From the NCBI RefSeq assembly GCF_024055635.1, contig NZ_JAMXMB010000014.1:104314-168313 (forward strand): a DNA stretch of 64,000 bases, read 5' to 3'. Position 1 is the first letter of the stretch. The number at the start of each line of letters is the position of its first letter. Shown here piece after piece: positions 47,618 to 55,765 of this stretch. The DNA comes from Microbacterium yannicii. GTDB taxonomy: Bacteria; Actinomycetota; Actinomycetes; Actinomycetales; Microbacteriaceae. The position numbers and the translations under genes are program-made. The notes beneath the pieces are model-generated. The model did no database searches and had not been told where the DNA came from. It saw only the letters and a program-made list of their open reading frames with translations.

Positions 47618-47623
47618 TAGCGT
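47618..47623 (+). promoter_or_regulatory. leaderless -10 box
   Basis: TAGCGT six bases before the ATG at 47630. Confidence 0.55.
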
Positions 47624-47629
47624 GGAGCC

Positions 47630-47881
47630 ATGAGCGACTCGACGCCGTCCCCCCGCATCCCTCAGTCCGCTGCACGGGCATGGGCCGTCGCCCTCGCGGG
47701 CGGCATCGGCATGGGCGTGGCATTCGGCACGTCGCTGGGAGTCGCCCTCGGGAACGTGGCGGTCGGCATCGCACTCGGGTTCGCCCTCGGTGCGGTGTTC
47801 GCGGGAGTGTTCGCCGCAGCGAGCGCCCGGCGCCGTGGCACGTCCGCGGCCGATCCGGAGCCGCCGGCCCGCGATCGCTAG
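47630..47881 (+). CDS. small glycine-rich membrane protein
   Basis: An 83-residue protein with two membrane helices built on glycine zippers (GGIGMGVAFGTSLGVALGNVA and ALGFALGAVFAGVFA), and a polar Pro-rich C-terminus. No family assignment can be given. It is alone on the plus strand between the divergent ABF-F leader and an esterase. The -10 box supports the start. Confidence 0.7.
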   Translation: MSDSTPSPRIPQSAARAWAVALAGGIGMGVAFGTSLGVALGNVAVGIALGFALGAVFAGVFAAASARRRGTSAADPEPPARDR

Positions 47882-47916
47882 CCGCGGCGGGAATCGCGCG
47901 GACGCGCCGGAATCGT

Positions 47917-48588
47917 TCAGACCTTGCCGGCGCCGTCCAGCGCCGTCAGCCGTTTGTCGAGGAAGGCTGCCACGTCGGCGATCTCCTGCTCCGAGACGCT
48001 GTGCGTCAGCCCCGGGTAGACCCGCCCGCTCAGCTCGACGTGCTCGGGCAGCCACTGCGTCGTGTGCGTGACGGCCACCTCTGGGATGACGTCGTCCTTC
48101 GTGCCCCTTCCCCAGAACACCGGCGGTCGCAACTCGGCGAGCTCGGCATCCTGTGGCATCTCGCCCGGGCTGGCATAGCCCGACAGGTTGACGGCATACG
48201 CGAAGCGCCGCGGGTCGAGGCGCATGGCCTGCAACGAGACGGCGCCGCCCTGCGAGAAACCGAGGAGACCCACGGATGCCGCGCCCGCCGCATGCTCGTC
48301 GATCCACGCGATCACGGCCTGCGCCGCGCGGGTCACGTGCGAGGAGTCGCGCCCGTCCAGCCCGTCGATCGGGTACCAGGAGCGCCCGGGGGCCGGCCAG
48401 GGCGGCGCGAGCGGCGCCGCGAGGCTCGCCACGGCGAACGCGTCGGGCAGGTACTGGCGGAGCGGGTAGAGGTCGTGCTCGTCGGCGCCGTAGCCGTGGA
48501 GGAGCAGCAGCAGGTGCCGACCTTCGACGGCCGACCGGTCCGTCGACCACAGCACGGCGTCGGCGTCGAGAACGAGCGCTTCCGGCAT
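47917..48588 (-). CDS. alpha/beta-hydrolase (phospholipase/carboxylesterase family)
   Basis: A 223-residue serine hydrolase. The oxyanion region LLLLHGYGADEHD, nucleophile elbow GFSQGG, acidic residue in GTKDDVIP and the catalytic His in PGLTHSVS form a complete triad, as in YpfH-type carboxylesterases. It is probably cytoplasmic, cleaving short acyl esters. The ATG at 48588 is preferred because GGGAGG lies eight bases upstream; GTG two codons earlier would crowd it. Confidence 0.87.
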   Translation of the reverse strand: MPEALVLDADAVLWSTDRSAVEGRHLLLLLHGYGADEHDLYPLRQYLPDAFAVASLAAPLAPPWPAPGRSWYPIDGLDGRDSSHVTRAAQAVIAWIDEHAAGAASVGLLGFSQGGAVSLQAMRLDPRRFAYAVNLSGYASPGEMPQDAELAELRPPVFWGRGTKDDVIPEVAVTHTTQWLPEHVELSGRVYPGLTHSVSEQEIADVAAFLDKRLTALDGAGKV

Positions 48589-48646
48589 GCCCACATCCTC
48601 CCATCGGGGGCCGACACGACATAGGCGGTCGGTGCAGCTCGCCCCG

Positions 48647-49270
48647 TCAGATCTTGATGGGGAAGGTGAGGAGGATGCCGACTCCGACGACCATCACCAC
48701 CAGCGCGAGGCTGAGGAGCACCCGGCCGATCCAGGTCCGCACATCGCGTTGCGACATCGCGGTCAGGAACAGCACGAGGGCGAACAGCACCGTGAGCAGC
48801 GAATAGTTGTCGCCGCGCTGATTGCTCTCGAGCGCCTCGGCGAACTTCGCGTCGGCCCGCTCGTTGAGTTCGACGGCCTCCACCTCGCCCGGCGGCACAT
48901 ACTCGTCGCGGGCGAAGGGGGCGTTCTCGATCATCCCGTCGGCCTGCCACGCGTCGAAGGCGACCGTGAACCACGGCTGGAAGCGGTCCTGGATGTACTG
49001 CGCCAACTCGGTGTCGCCCTCGCCCTCGGCCAGCACCCACTGGGCGTACACGGAAAGGTCGAACTGCTGCGCGGCCCGCGCCTCGTTCTCCGCGCTCGCG
49101 GCCTGGATGCGGGCGCCCGACGCCTCGCTGAAGGCGATCGACATCTCGCCGCCCCACTTCGACGATTCGAAGCCGCACCACGCCGTCAGCACCGCGGTGA
49201 TCGACAGCACGAAGACGCCGACGATGTCCTGGATGCGGCTGATGCGGGTCTGCGGCGGGTCCACTGCCAT
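48647..49270 (-). CDS. conserved membrane protein (DUF4337-like)
   Basis: A 207-residue protein: N-terminal helix (about 18-36, GVFVLSITAVLTAWCGFESSKWGGE), a long soluble helical domain (about 40-150, rich in Ala/Glu/Gln), and two C-terminal helices (about 157-200). This two-ended anchoring with a middle coiled-coil-like domain resembles DUF4337 proteins of unknown function. No catalytic residues stand out. It is a single gene, divergent from the NUDIX gene with about 100 bases between. Confidence 0.78.
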   Translation of the reverse strand: MAVDPPQTRISRIQDIVGVFVLSITAVLTAWCGFESSKWGGEMSIAFSEASGARIQAASAENEARAAQQFDLSVYAQWVLAEGEGDTELAQYIQDRFQPWFTVAFDAWQADGMIENAPFARDEYVPPGEVEAVELNERADAKFAEALESNQRGDNYSLLTVLFALVLFLTAMSQRDVRTWIGRVLLSLALVVMVVGVGILLTFPIKI

Positions 49271-49356
49271 GGCGTCCTCCCGGAAACGATGCCCTCAGAC
49301 TATTGACGCCTGCGCGTCTGCGGCGAGGACGCGCGGTGGAAACGGGACGGAGCGGG

Positions 49357-49362
49357 TATACA
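49357..49362 (+). promoter_or_regulatory. leaderless -10 box of NUDIX gene
   Basis: TATACA six bases before the ATG at 49369. The AGGAGG that overlaps it is too close to the ATG to be a ribosome site. Confidence 0.55.
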
Positions 49363-49368
49363 GGAGGC

Positions 49369-49956
49369 ATGTCCGTACGCACTCCCGACCCCGAACCTGC
49401 GGGCGACGAGCCGTTCGGCCCGCCGGCGGGGAACATCTCGAACCCCGCCTGGCTGAGCGACATCGAGCTCGAGGAGGCGCGCCGACGCCTGCCGATGCTC
49501 TACGTCGAGGGCGTGCCGGTGCGCACCGACGGGATGGGGCAGGTGACGCAGGTCGGGATCCTGCTGCGGGCGACGCCGATCGGCGAGATCTCGCGCACCA
49601 TCGTCTCGGGCCGCGTGCGCTACGGCGAGACCGTCCGCGACGCCCTCTTCCGCCACCTCGAGAACGACCTCGGGCCGATGGCCTTCCCGATGCTCCCTCC
49701 GCAGCCGACGCCCTTCACGGTGGCCGAGTACTTCCCGCTGCCGGGCGTGAGCGCGTACCACGACGATCGCCAGCACGCGGTGTCGCTCGCCTTCGTCGTG
49801 CCCGTCACGGGCACCTGCGAGCCGCGCCAGGATGCGCTCGAGGTCACCTGGCTGACGCCTGATGAGGCGGCATCCGATGCCCTCTCGGCCGAGATGGAAG
49901 GCGGACGGGGCACTCTCGTGCGTCTCGCGCTGGCCAGCGTCGGGGCGCTGCGCTGA
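49369..49956 (+). CDS. NUDIX-fold protein (DUF4916-like)
   Basis: A 195-residue protein with a NUDIX-type beta-grasp core (GILLRATPIGEISRTIVSGRVRYGETVRDALFRHLENDLG). The sequence SGRVRYGETVRDALFRHLENDLG replaces the canonical GX5EX7REUXEEXGU and lacks its paired glutamates, so it may be a ligand-binding relative rather than an active pyrophosphohydrolase. Such actinobacterial proteins are classified as DUF4916; function unknown. Promoter-like TATACA lies six bases upstream of the ATG. Confidence 0.82.
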   Translation: MSVRTPDPEPAGDEPFGPPAGNISNPAWLSDIELEEARRRLPMLYVEGVPVRTDGMGQVTQVGILLRATPIGEISRTIVSGRVRYGETVRDALFRHLENDLGPMAFPMLPPQPTPFTVAEYFPLPGVSAYHDDRQHAVSLAFVVPVTGTCEPRQDALEVTWLTPDEAASDALSAEMEGGRGTLVRLALASVGALR

Positions 49957-50005
49957 GCCGTCCGCTCGTCGCCGAATCACCTGGCGCGCTGTCGGAGCGC
50001 GCACA

Positions 50006-50011
50006 TAGGCT
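50006..50011 (+). promoter_or_regulatory. leaderless -10 box of M3 peptidase
   Basis: TAGGCT six bases before the GTG at 50018. Confidence 0.6.
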
Positions 50012-50017
50012 CGCAGG

Positions 50018-51931
50018 GTGAGCCCGGAACCCCTGCCCTTCCCGTCCGACGCCGCCGGCTGGGCGGCCTTCGTCGACGAGCGCCCCGCCGCCCGCATCGC
50101 ACGCGTGAACGAGATCGACGACCGGTTGAAGACCGGGCCGACGCTCACGACGGCCGAGCGTCTGGAGCTCTGGAACGACGCCGACCTCGCGCTGAGCGAG
50201 GCGCTGAGCGAGTCCTATCTGCTGAGTGAGGCGCACCCCGAGGCTGCGGTCCGCGACCGCGCAGAGGCGCAGGTGCAGGCCGTCGAGTCGCTGTCGGCGG
50301 CGCGGCTGCTCGACCGCGAGCTGTGGACGGCCTTCGCGGATGCCGCGACCACCGGCCTGGACGACGATCAGGCCCGCCTCCTCGAACACGTGACGCGCGA
50401 CTTCCGCCGCGCCGGCGTGCAGCTCGACGACGCGGACCGCGAGCGCGCCCGGCAGCTGGCGGACCGCGACACCGAGCTCTCGCTGGCCTTCTCTCGGAAC
50501 ATCCGCGACGGGCGCCGCGAGATCACCGTCTCCGCCGACGGACTGGCGGGCATGCCGCAGGACTTCCTCGACTCCCACCCCGCCGACGATCACGGACGAG
50601 TGACCCTGTCGACCGACTACCCCGATCTCATGCCGGTCCGCGACTACGCGCGCGACCGTGCGACGCGGATCGCCCTGGTGAGCGCCTACAACGACCTCGC
50701 CTGGCCGGCGAACGACGTGATCCTCGCGGAGCTGCTCGAGGTCCGCGCCGAGCGCTCCCGGCTGCTCGGCTATCCCGACTGGGCCGACTACGAGACCGAG
50801 ACCCGCATGATCGGGTCGGGCGCGGCGATCCCGGCCTTCCTGTCGCGGCTCGACGACGCCTCGCGCTCGGCGGCGGAGGGCGAGTACCCGCAGCTGCTCG
50901 AGCGGCTGCGACAGGACGTGCCCGACGCAGAGGTCGTGACGATCGCCGACTTCTGGTACCTGCTGGGCGCGATCAAGCGGGAGCAGTACGACGTGGATGC
51001 ACAGCTCGTCCGCTCGTACTTCCCGTTCGAGCGGGTCGTGGCGGGCGTGCTCGACGTCACCGGCCGTCTGCTCGACGTCGAGTACGCGCCGGTGGACTCG
51101 CCCACCTGGCACGACGACGTGCAGTCGTTCGACGTGACGCGCGGGGGCGAGCGGCTCGGGCGCATCCATCTCGACCTGCACCCGCGAGAGGGCAAGTTCA
51201 GCCACGCCGCCTGTTTCCCGCTCGCACCGGGGGTGGCAGGCCGTGTGCTTCCTGAGGCGGCGCTGCTCTGCAACTTCTCCCGTGGCCTCCTCGAACACGA
51301 CGAGGTGGTGACGTTCTTCCACGAGTTCGGCCACCTCGTGCACGACATCCTCGGCGGCCGCCAGCGTTTCGCCCGCTTCAGCGGAGTGGCGACGGAGTGG
51401 GACTTCGTCGAAGCGCCGAGCCAGCTGCTCGAGGAGTGGGCGTGGGATGCCGGCGTGCTCGCCTCGTTGAGCGGCAACGCGGAGGGCGAGCCGATCCCGG
51501 CTGACCTCGTGGCGCGCATGCGCACGGCCGACGCCTTCGGTCGCGCCCTCGAGGTGCGGCGGCAGCTGGGGCATGCGAACGTGTCCTACCACCTGCACGT
51601 CGACCGGCCGGCAGATCTGCAGGCCGAGACCGAGCGGCTCTACGCCGCGGCCAGCCCGGTCCAGCCACTGCCGGGACTGCACTCCTACGCGGGGTTCGGC
51701 CACCTCACCGGGTACGGCGCGTGCTACTACACCTACCAGTGGAGTCTCGTGATCGCGCGCGATCTGCTGAGCGGCTTCGGTGGGGGACTGATGGATGCCG
51801 CGGCCGGCCGCCGCTACCGCGTCGAGGTGCTCGAGCGCGGCGGATCGCGTGACGCGAACGACCTCGTCGAGGCCTTCCTCGGGCGTCCGTCGTCGTTCGA
51901 CGCGTACCGGGAGTGGCTCGCCGGCTCCTGA
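50018..51931 (+). CDS. M3-family zinc metallopeptidase (oligopeptidase F-like)
   Basis: A 637-residue cytoplasmic oligopeptidase. The HEFGH zinc motif (His435, Glu436, His439) and the third ligand in EAPSQLLEEW are intact, with the family's largely helical N-terminal lobe. It should cleave peptides of up to about 20 residues, probably recycling peptides from protein turnover or import. The GTG start is favoured by a -10 box six bases upstream. The following 194-base gap carries a promoter-like TACCCT and a small dyad (AGGGT/ACCCT, 51958-51973) before the coiled-coil gene. Confidence 0.93.
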   Translation: MSPEPLPFPSDAAGWAAFVDERPAARIARVNEIDDRLKTGPTLTTAERLELWNDADLALSEALSESYLLSEAHPEAAVRDRAEAQVQAVESLSAARLLDRELWTAFADAATTGLDDDQARLLEHVTRDFRRAGVQLDDADRERARQLADRDTELSLAFSRNIRDGRREITVSADGLAGMPQDFLDSHPADDHGRVTLSTDYPDLMPVRDYARDRATRIALVSAYNDLAWPANDVILAELLEVRAERSRLLGYPDWADYETETRMIGSGAAIPAFLSRLDDASRSAAEGEYPQLLERLRQDVPDAEVVTIADFWYLLGAIKREQYDVDAQLVRSYFPFERVVAGVLDVTGRLLDVEYAPVDSPTWHDDVQSFDVTRGGERLGRIHLDLHPREGKFSHAACFPLAPGVAGRVLPEAALLCNFSRGLLEHDEVVTFFHEFGHLVHDILGGRQRFARFSGVATEWDFVEAPSQLLEEWAWDAGVLASLSGNAEGEPIPADLVARMRTADAFGRALEVRRQLGHANVSYHLHVDRPADLQAETERLYAAASPVQPLPGLHSYAGFGHLTGYGACYYTYQWSLVIARDLLSGFGGGLMDAAAGRRYRVEVLERGGSRDANDLVEAFLGRPSSFDAYREWLAGS

Positions 51932-52125
51932 GGTTTCGCCGACAGCGCGCAGGGATGTAGGGTTCAGCTACCCTGATGCGCAGTCACCTGCGACACAACC
52001 CCCCGGGTGTCGTCAAGAGGGCAGCATTCGCTTCGTGCCGTCGGCTCACATCGCCGTGCCGAAATTCGCGTCTGCAGTAGCCGCTTCTGACCGCGACACC
52101 GCGTAGTCCTGAACCGGAGACCCCG

Positions 52126-53808
52126 ATGTCTGACCCTCAGCCTGTCCCGGCCGTGAACAACAGCGGCGAACAGACGCCGTTCGAAAGCCTGCTCGCCGCG
52201 CCGGCATCGTCAACGATGCTCCCCGGGTTCACGACTTCCTTCCGCGGATACGACCGGGAAGAGGTGGACGCGGCTATCGCCAGACTCGACAGCATGGCTC
52301 GCACAGCGAAGGATGAGGCGGCGCAGCTCAAGCAGCACCAACGCCGCGCGGGGGCAGCCGTTGCTCAGAGCCGTGCCAAGGCAGAGCGGCTGGAGGCGGA
52401 GCTGCAGGCGGCTGTCGAGGCACGTCAGGCTGAGATCGATGCGGCGATCGCTGCACACGAGGCTGAGGTGGATGCCGCGCTCGAGGCCAAGCAGGCGGAG
52501 ATCGAACGGCTGGAGGCGGCACTCGCCGACGCCGAGGAGAGCCGTCGTGCGGAGGTCGAGCGCGTCGCATCCGAGGCATCCGCGGCCCGCGAAGAGGAGG
52601 GCGACGTCGTCGCGCGCCTGCGCGGCGAGCTCGAGCTCGCGAACGCCAAGATCGCCGACGCCGAGCAGCGCGTGCAGACCCTCAGCGACGAGCTCGTGGG
52701 TGCGACCACGGAGTCGCCGAACCGCCAGCAGTTCGAAGAGGTGCTGCGCGTCGCCGAGGACCAGGCCAGCCTGCTCATCCGCAACGCGAGCATCCAGGGC
52801 GACCGACTCCTCGAGGCGGCCCGCGAAGAGATCGCGAACCGCCGGTCGTCGGCGCAGGCCGAGGCCGAGGGCATCGTCTCGCAGGCGCAGCACGAGGCCC
52901 AGCAGGTGCGACTCAAGATCGACACCGAGCTGACGGCGCACGAGGCCCGTCTCGAACGCGAGGCCGCGCACGCGGCGGAGAAGGTGTCGCAGGCCGAGCG
53001 CGAGGCCGCGGCCATCCGCTCCGAGGCCGAGAAGGGCGCGGCCGTGCTCCGCTCGAGCGTCGCGCGCGAGACGGCGCGCGACAGGTCCGAGGCCGAGGAA
53101 GCGGTGCGCGAGCTGCGGCTGCGCGCACTGGAGTTCGAGGCATCCCTCACCCGTCGTCAGGACGATGCGCACCAGGAGTTCCTCGTGCTGCACAACCAGG
53201 CGGTCGCCCATGCCGAGCGCATCACTCAGGACGCCAACGACCAGGTCGCCGCGTCACTGGATCACGCGCAGCGCGTGTCGGTGAAGGCTGAGGACTTCGA
53301 GAGGCTGATGCGGGCGCAGGCCCAGCAGATCGACGCCGACGCACAGCTGCGGGCGCGCGAGCATCTCGAGCGGGCGCACGTGAAGGCGGAGCGCATCATC
53401 GACCTGGTGACGACGCACTCGCAGGCCGTGCTGCGCGACGCCGAGGACCGCACGCGCACGCTCCGCTGGCAGCAGCACCAGCTGATGAGCTTCATGGCCG
53501 AGGTGAAGGACCTGATCCGCCCCGAGACGGCCGCCACGTCCGCCGCGGCGGCGGAGGAGCAGACGCCGGTCGATGACGCCGACCAGGAGGGGACGGATGC
53601 CGCGCCCGGCGAGCCTGTAGAGCCCGAGACCGAGGATGCCGAGGTCGCCGAGGTTGACGCTGCCGAGGCCCACGAGACCGATGACGCCGAGCAGTTCGAA
53701 GAGCCGTCCGAAGATGCGGCCGACACCGAGGACGGCGAAGAGAGCGAGACCACGGTCGACGACCAGGGCGAGGACGACGCCGCCCGCGAGGAGTCGCGCG
53801 ACCACTGA
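52126..53808 (+). CDS. DivIVA-like coiled-coil protein
   Basis: A 560-residue protein. Residues 34-50 (FTTSFRGYDREEVDAAI) resemble the DivIVA N-terminal membrane-curvature motif; residues 55-460 are an almost uninterrupted coiled coil rich in Ala/Glu/Gln with regular heptads; the last 110 residues are acidic (Glu/Asp/Ala) and probably disordered. By analogy with DivIVA/Wag31 and Scy it could scaffold polar growth or the septum. Large size and the acidic tail distinguish it from the canonical Wag31 of about 300 residues. The gene is expressed alone. Confidence 0.82.
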   Translation: MSDPQPVPAVNNSGEQTPFESLLAAPASSTMLPGFTTSFRGYDREEVDAAIARLDSMARTAKDEAAQLKQHQRRAGAAVAQSRAKAERLEAELQAAVEARQAEIDAAIAAHEAEVDAALEAKQAEIERLEAALADAEESRRAEVERVASEASAAREEEGDVVARLRGELELANAKIADAEQRVQTLSDELVGATTESPNRQQFEEVLRVAEDQASLLIRNASIQGDRLLEAAREEIANRRSSAQAEAEGIVSQAQHEAQQVRLKIDTELTAHEARLEREAAHAAEKVSQAEREAAAIRSEAEKGAAVLRSSVARETARDRSEAEEAVRELRLRALEFEASLTRRQDDAHQEFLVLHNQAVAHAERITQDANDQVAASLDHAQRVSVKAEDFERLMRAQAQQIDADAQLRAREHLERAHVKAERIIDLVTTHSQAVLRDAEDRTRTLRWQQHQLMSFMAEVKDLIRPETAATSAAAAEEQTPVDDADQEGTDAAPGEPVEPETEDAEVAEVDAAEAHETDDAEQFEEPSEDAADTEDGEESETTVDDQGEDDAAREESRDH

Positions 53809-53814
53809 CTCCCG

Positions 53815-53853
53815 GCGTTTGTCTCGCTCGTTCCTCGCTCGCTCAACGACCGG
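53815..53853. repeat. second copy of the GAGACGAAACG-type dispersed repeat
   Basis: CGTTTGTCTCGCTCGTTCCT-type sequence followed by CGCTCGCTCAACGACCGG lies between the convergent coiled-coil and threonine aldolase genes and matches the 17041-17190 cluster in inverted form. Confidence 0.75.
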
Positions 53854-53868
53854 GGGTCGCCGCCGTAC

Positions 53869-54939
53869 TCAGGCGGCCGAGGTCTCGCGGGCGATCGCCG
53901 CGACGAATGCGTCGATGTCGTTCTCGGAGGTGTCGAAGGCGCACATCCAGCGCACCTCGTTCTTCGCGGCATCCCAGTCGTAGAAGCGGAACGAGGCGCG
54001 GAGGCGATCGGCGACACCGTCGGGCAGCGTGGCGAACACGCCGTTTGCCTGCGTCGGCTGGGTGAACGCGACTCCGCGGATCGATCCGTCGGCGAGCCCT
54101 GCCTCGACGCCCGCGCGCAGGCGCTGCGCCATCGCGTTGGAGTGCGACGCGTTGCGCAGCCACAGATCGCCGTCGAGCAGTGCGATCAGCTGCGCCGACA
54201 CGAAGCGCATCTTGGACGACAGCTGCATGTCGAGCTTGCGCAGGTACGTCAGGCCCCGCGATGCCTCCGGGTTCAGCACGACGATCGCCTCGCCGAGCAT
54301 CGCCCCGTTCTTCGTGCCGCCGAAGCTCAGCACGTCGACGCCCACGTCGCGCGTGATCGCCCGCAGCGGAAGACCGAGGGATGCGGCGGCATTCGAGATG
54401 CGCGAACCGTCCATGTGCAGGTGCATGCCGTGGCCGTGCACGTGCTCGGCGATCGTCCGGAGCTCGTCGGGGGTATAGAGCGTGCCGAGTTCGGTGGACT
54501 GCGTGATCGACACCACGAGCGGCTGAGCGCGGTGCTCGTCGCCCCAGCCCCATGCCTCGCGGTCGATGAGCTCGGGCGTGAGCTTGCCGTCGTCCGTCGG
54601 CACGTTGAGGATCTTGATGCCGCCGACGCGCTCGGGGGCGCCGCCCTCGTCGACGTTGATGTGAGCGGTGGTCGCCGCGATCACCGCGCCCCAGCGGGGG
54701 AGCATCGACTGCAGGCCGACGACGTTCGCGCCGGTGCCGTTGAAGACCGGATACGCCTCGATCCCCTCGCCGAAGTGCTGCGCCATCACGGACTGCAGCC
54801 GCTCCGTGTACACGTCCTCGCCGTACGCGACCTGATGTCCGTCGTTGGCTGCTGCGATGGCCGCGAGCACCTCCGGGTGGATGCCGGAGTAGTTGTCCGA
54901 GGCGAAGCCCCGCAGGTTGGTGTCGTGGATCGTGGTCAC
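53869..54939 (-). CDS. low-specificity L-threonine aldolase (PLP fold type I)
   Basis: A 356-residue PLP enzyme cleaving L-threonine or L-allo-threonine to glycine and acetaldehyde. The PLP-binding lysine is Lys210 in LSFGGTKNGAMLGE; the N-terminal FASDNYSGIHPEVL and HMDGSRISNA motifs are family-typical. The GTG at 54939 starts the conserved VTTIHDTNLRGF and has -10 TAGATT eight bases upstream, so an independent transcript is likely even though the SDR and DUF6421 genes lie in line upstream. Confidence 0.9.
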   Translation of the reverse strand: MTTIHDTNLRGFASDNYSGIHPEVLAAIAAANDGHQVAYGEDVYTERLQSVMAQHFGEGIEAYPVFNGTGANVVGLQSMLPRWGAVIAATTAHINVDEGGAPERVGGIKILNVPTDDGKLTPELIDREAWGWGDEHRAQPLVVSITQSTELGTLYTPDELRTIAEHVHGHGMHLHMDGSRISNAAASLGLPLRAITRDVGVDVLSFGGTKNGAMLGEAIVVLNPEASRGLTYLRKLDMQLSSKMRFVSAQLIALLDGDLWLRNASHSNAMAQRLRAGVEAGLADGSIRGVAFTQPTQANGVFATLPDGVADRLRASFRFYDWDAAKNEVRWMCAFDTSENDIDAFVAAIARETSAA

Positions 54940-54947
54940 GGGTGTCC

Positions 54948-54953
54948 AATCTA
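54948..54953 (-). promoter_or_regulatory. -10 box of threonine aldolase
   Basis: TAGATT (minus strand) eight bases before the GTG at 54939. Confidence 0.5.
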
Positions 54954-54987
54954 GTTCGCCGGGCGAGCCGGCTCCGCCGGGCATCGC

Positions 54988-55671
54988 TCAGAGCGAGGGG
55001 TCGGTGAGTTCGACGATCGTGTCGTTGGTCTCGGCGGCGGGCGTCGTCCAGAGGTCAGTGAATCGCTGTGCGAGCGCCTGCTCGAGTCCGTCGAGGCTCT
55101 GGGTGCGGAAGATGACGGATGCTGCGGCCAGCGGCTGCCCGGAATCCTTCGCGGCCTTCGCGAACCCCTGCGCGACGGCTCGCGCCCATGCTTCGCTCGC
55201 GGCCTTGACGGCGGCGTAGTTCGCTCCGCCGGCGAGGGGGCGGTTGACGGCGACCGAGGAGACGATGGCGGTGCGTGCCGACGACGACGCGCGCAGGTCG
55301 GCGTCGAACGCCCGGCTGACGTGACGCAGCGCCGTGAACGAGCGCTCGAGGAAGCGGTAGTCGTCCTCGGTCTGCCCGGCGAGGCCGCCGCCGCCGCGCC
55401 AGCCCCCGACGAGGTGGAGCAGGCCGTCGACCGGACCTTCTGCGGCGTGCACGCGCTCGGCGAGAGCGGCGACGTCGGCTTCATCGGTCAAGTCGCACAC
55501 CTCCGTGCGCAGGCCATCCGTGCCGACGGCGTCCGCGAGCTCCTGGAGCTTCTCGGCATCCCGTCCCACGGCGATGACCGTCGCCCCCGCGGCCATCAGC
55601 TCGCGGGTCGCGGCGAGACCGGACGCGCTGGTGGCCCCGGCGATGACGACGACTCTGTCTGCGACGCTCAT
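54988..55671 (-). CDS. short-chain dehydrogenase/reductase (SDR)
   Basis: A 227-residue NAD(P)-binding protein. The N-terminal glycine motif reads VVVIAGATSASGLAATREL instead of the standard TGxxxGxG, and the active site YAAVK (Tyr/Lys) with the preceding catalytic Ser in VSSVAVN is kept. The substrate is unknown. The ATG at 55671 has GGAAGG eight bases upstream. It lies 94 bases downstream of the DUF6421 stop on the same strand, and this gene group is probably one transcriptional unit. Confidence 0.85.
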   Translation of the reverse strand: MSVADRVVVIAGATSASGLAATRELMAAGATVIAVGRDAEKLQELADAVGTDGLRTEVCDLTDEADVAALAERVHAAEGPVDGLLHLVGGWRGGGGLAGQTEDDYRFLERSFTALRHVSRAFDADLRASSSARTAIVSSVAVNRPLAGGANYAAVKAASEAWARAVAQGFAKAAKDSGQPLAAASVIFRTQSLDGLEQALAQRFTDLWTTPAAETNDTIVELTDPSL

Positions 55672-55765
55672 GCTTCTACCCTTCCACGTCGAGAACCCAC
55701 GGTCTCGGCGGACGACCAGGTTCCCGGCAGGGCTGTGCAAGCCCTGCCGGGAGCCGCGCCGGTGC

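Noticed and set aside
49369..49956. Active NUDIX hydrolase
   Set aside because: The canonical paired glutamates of the NUDIX box are not present, so catalytic activity is not claimed.
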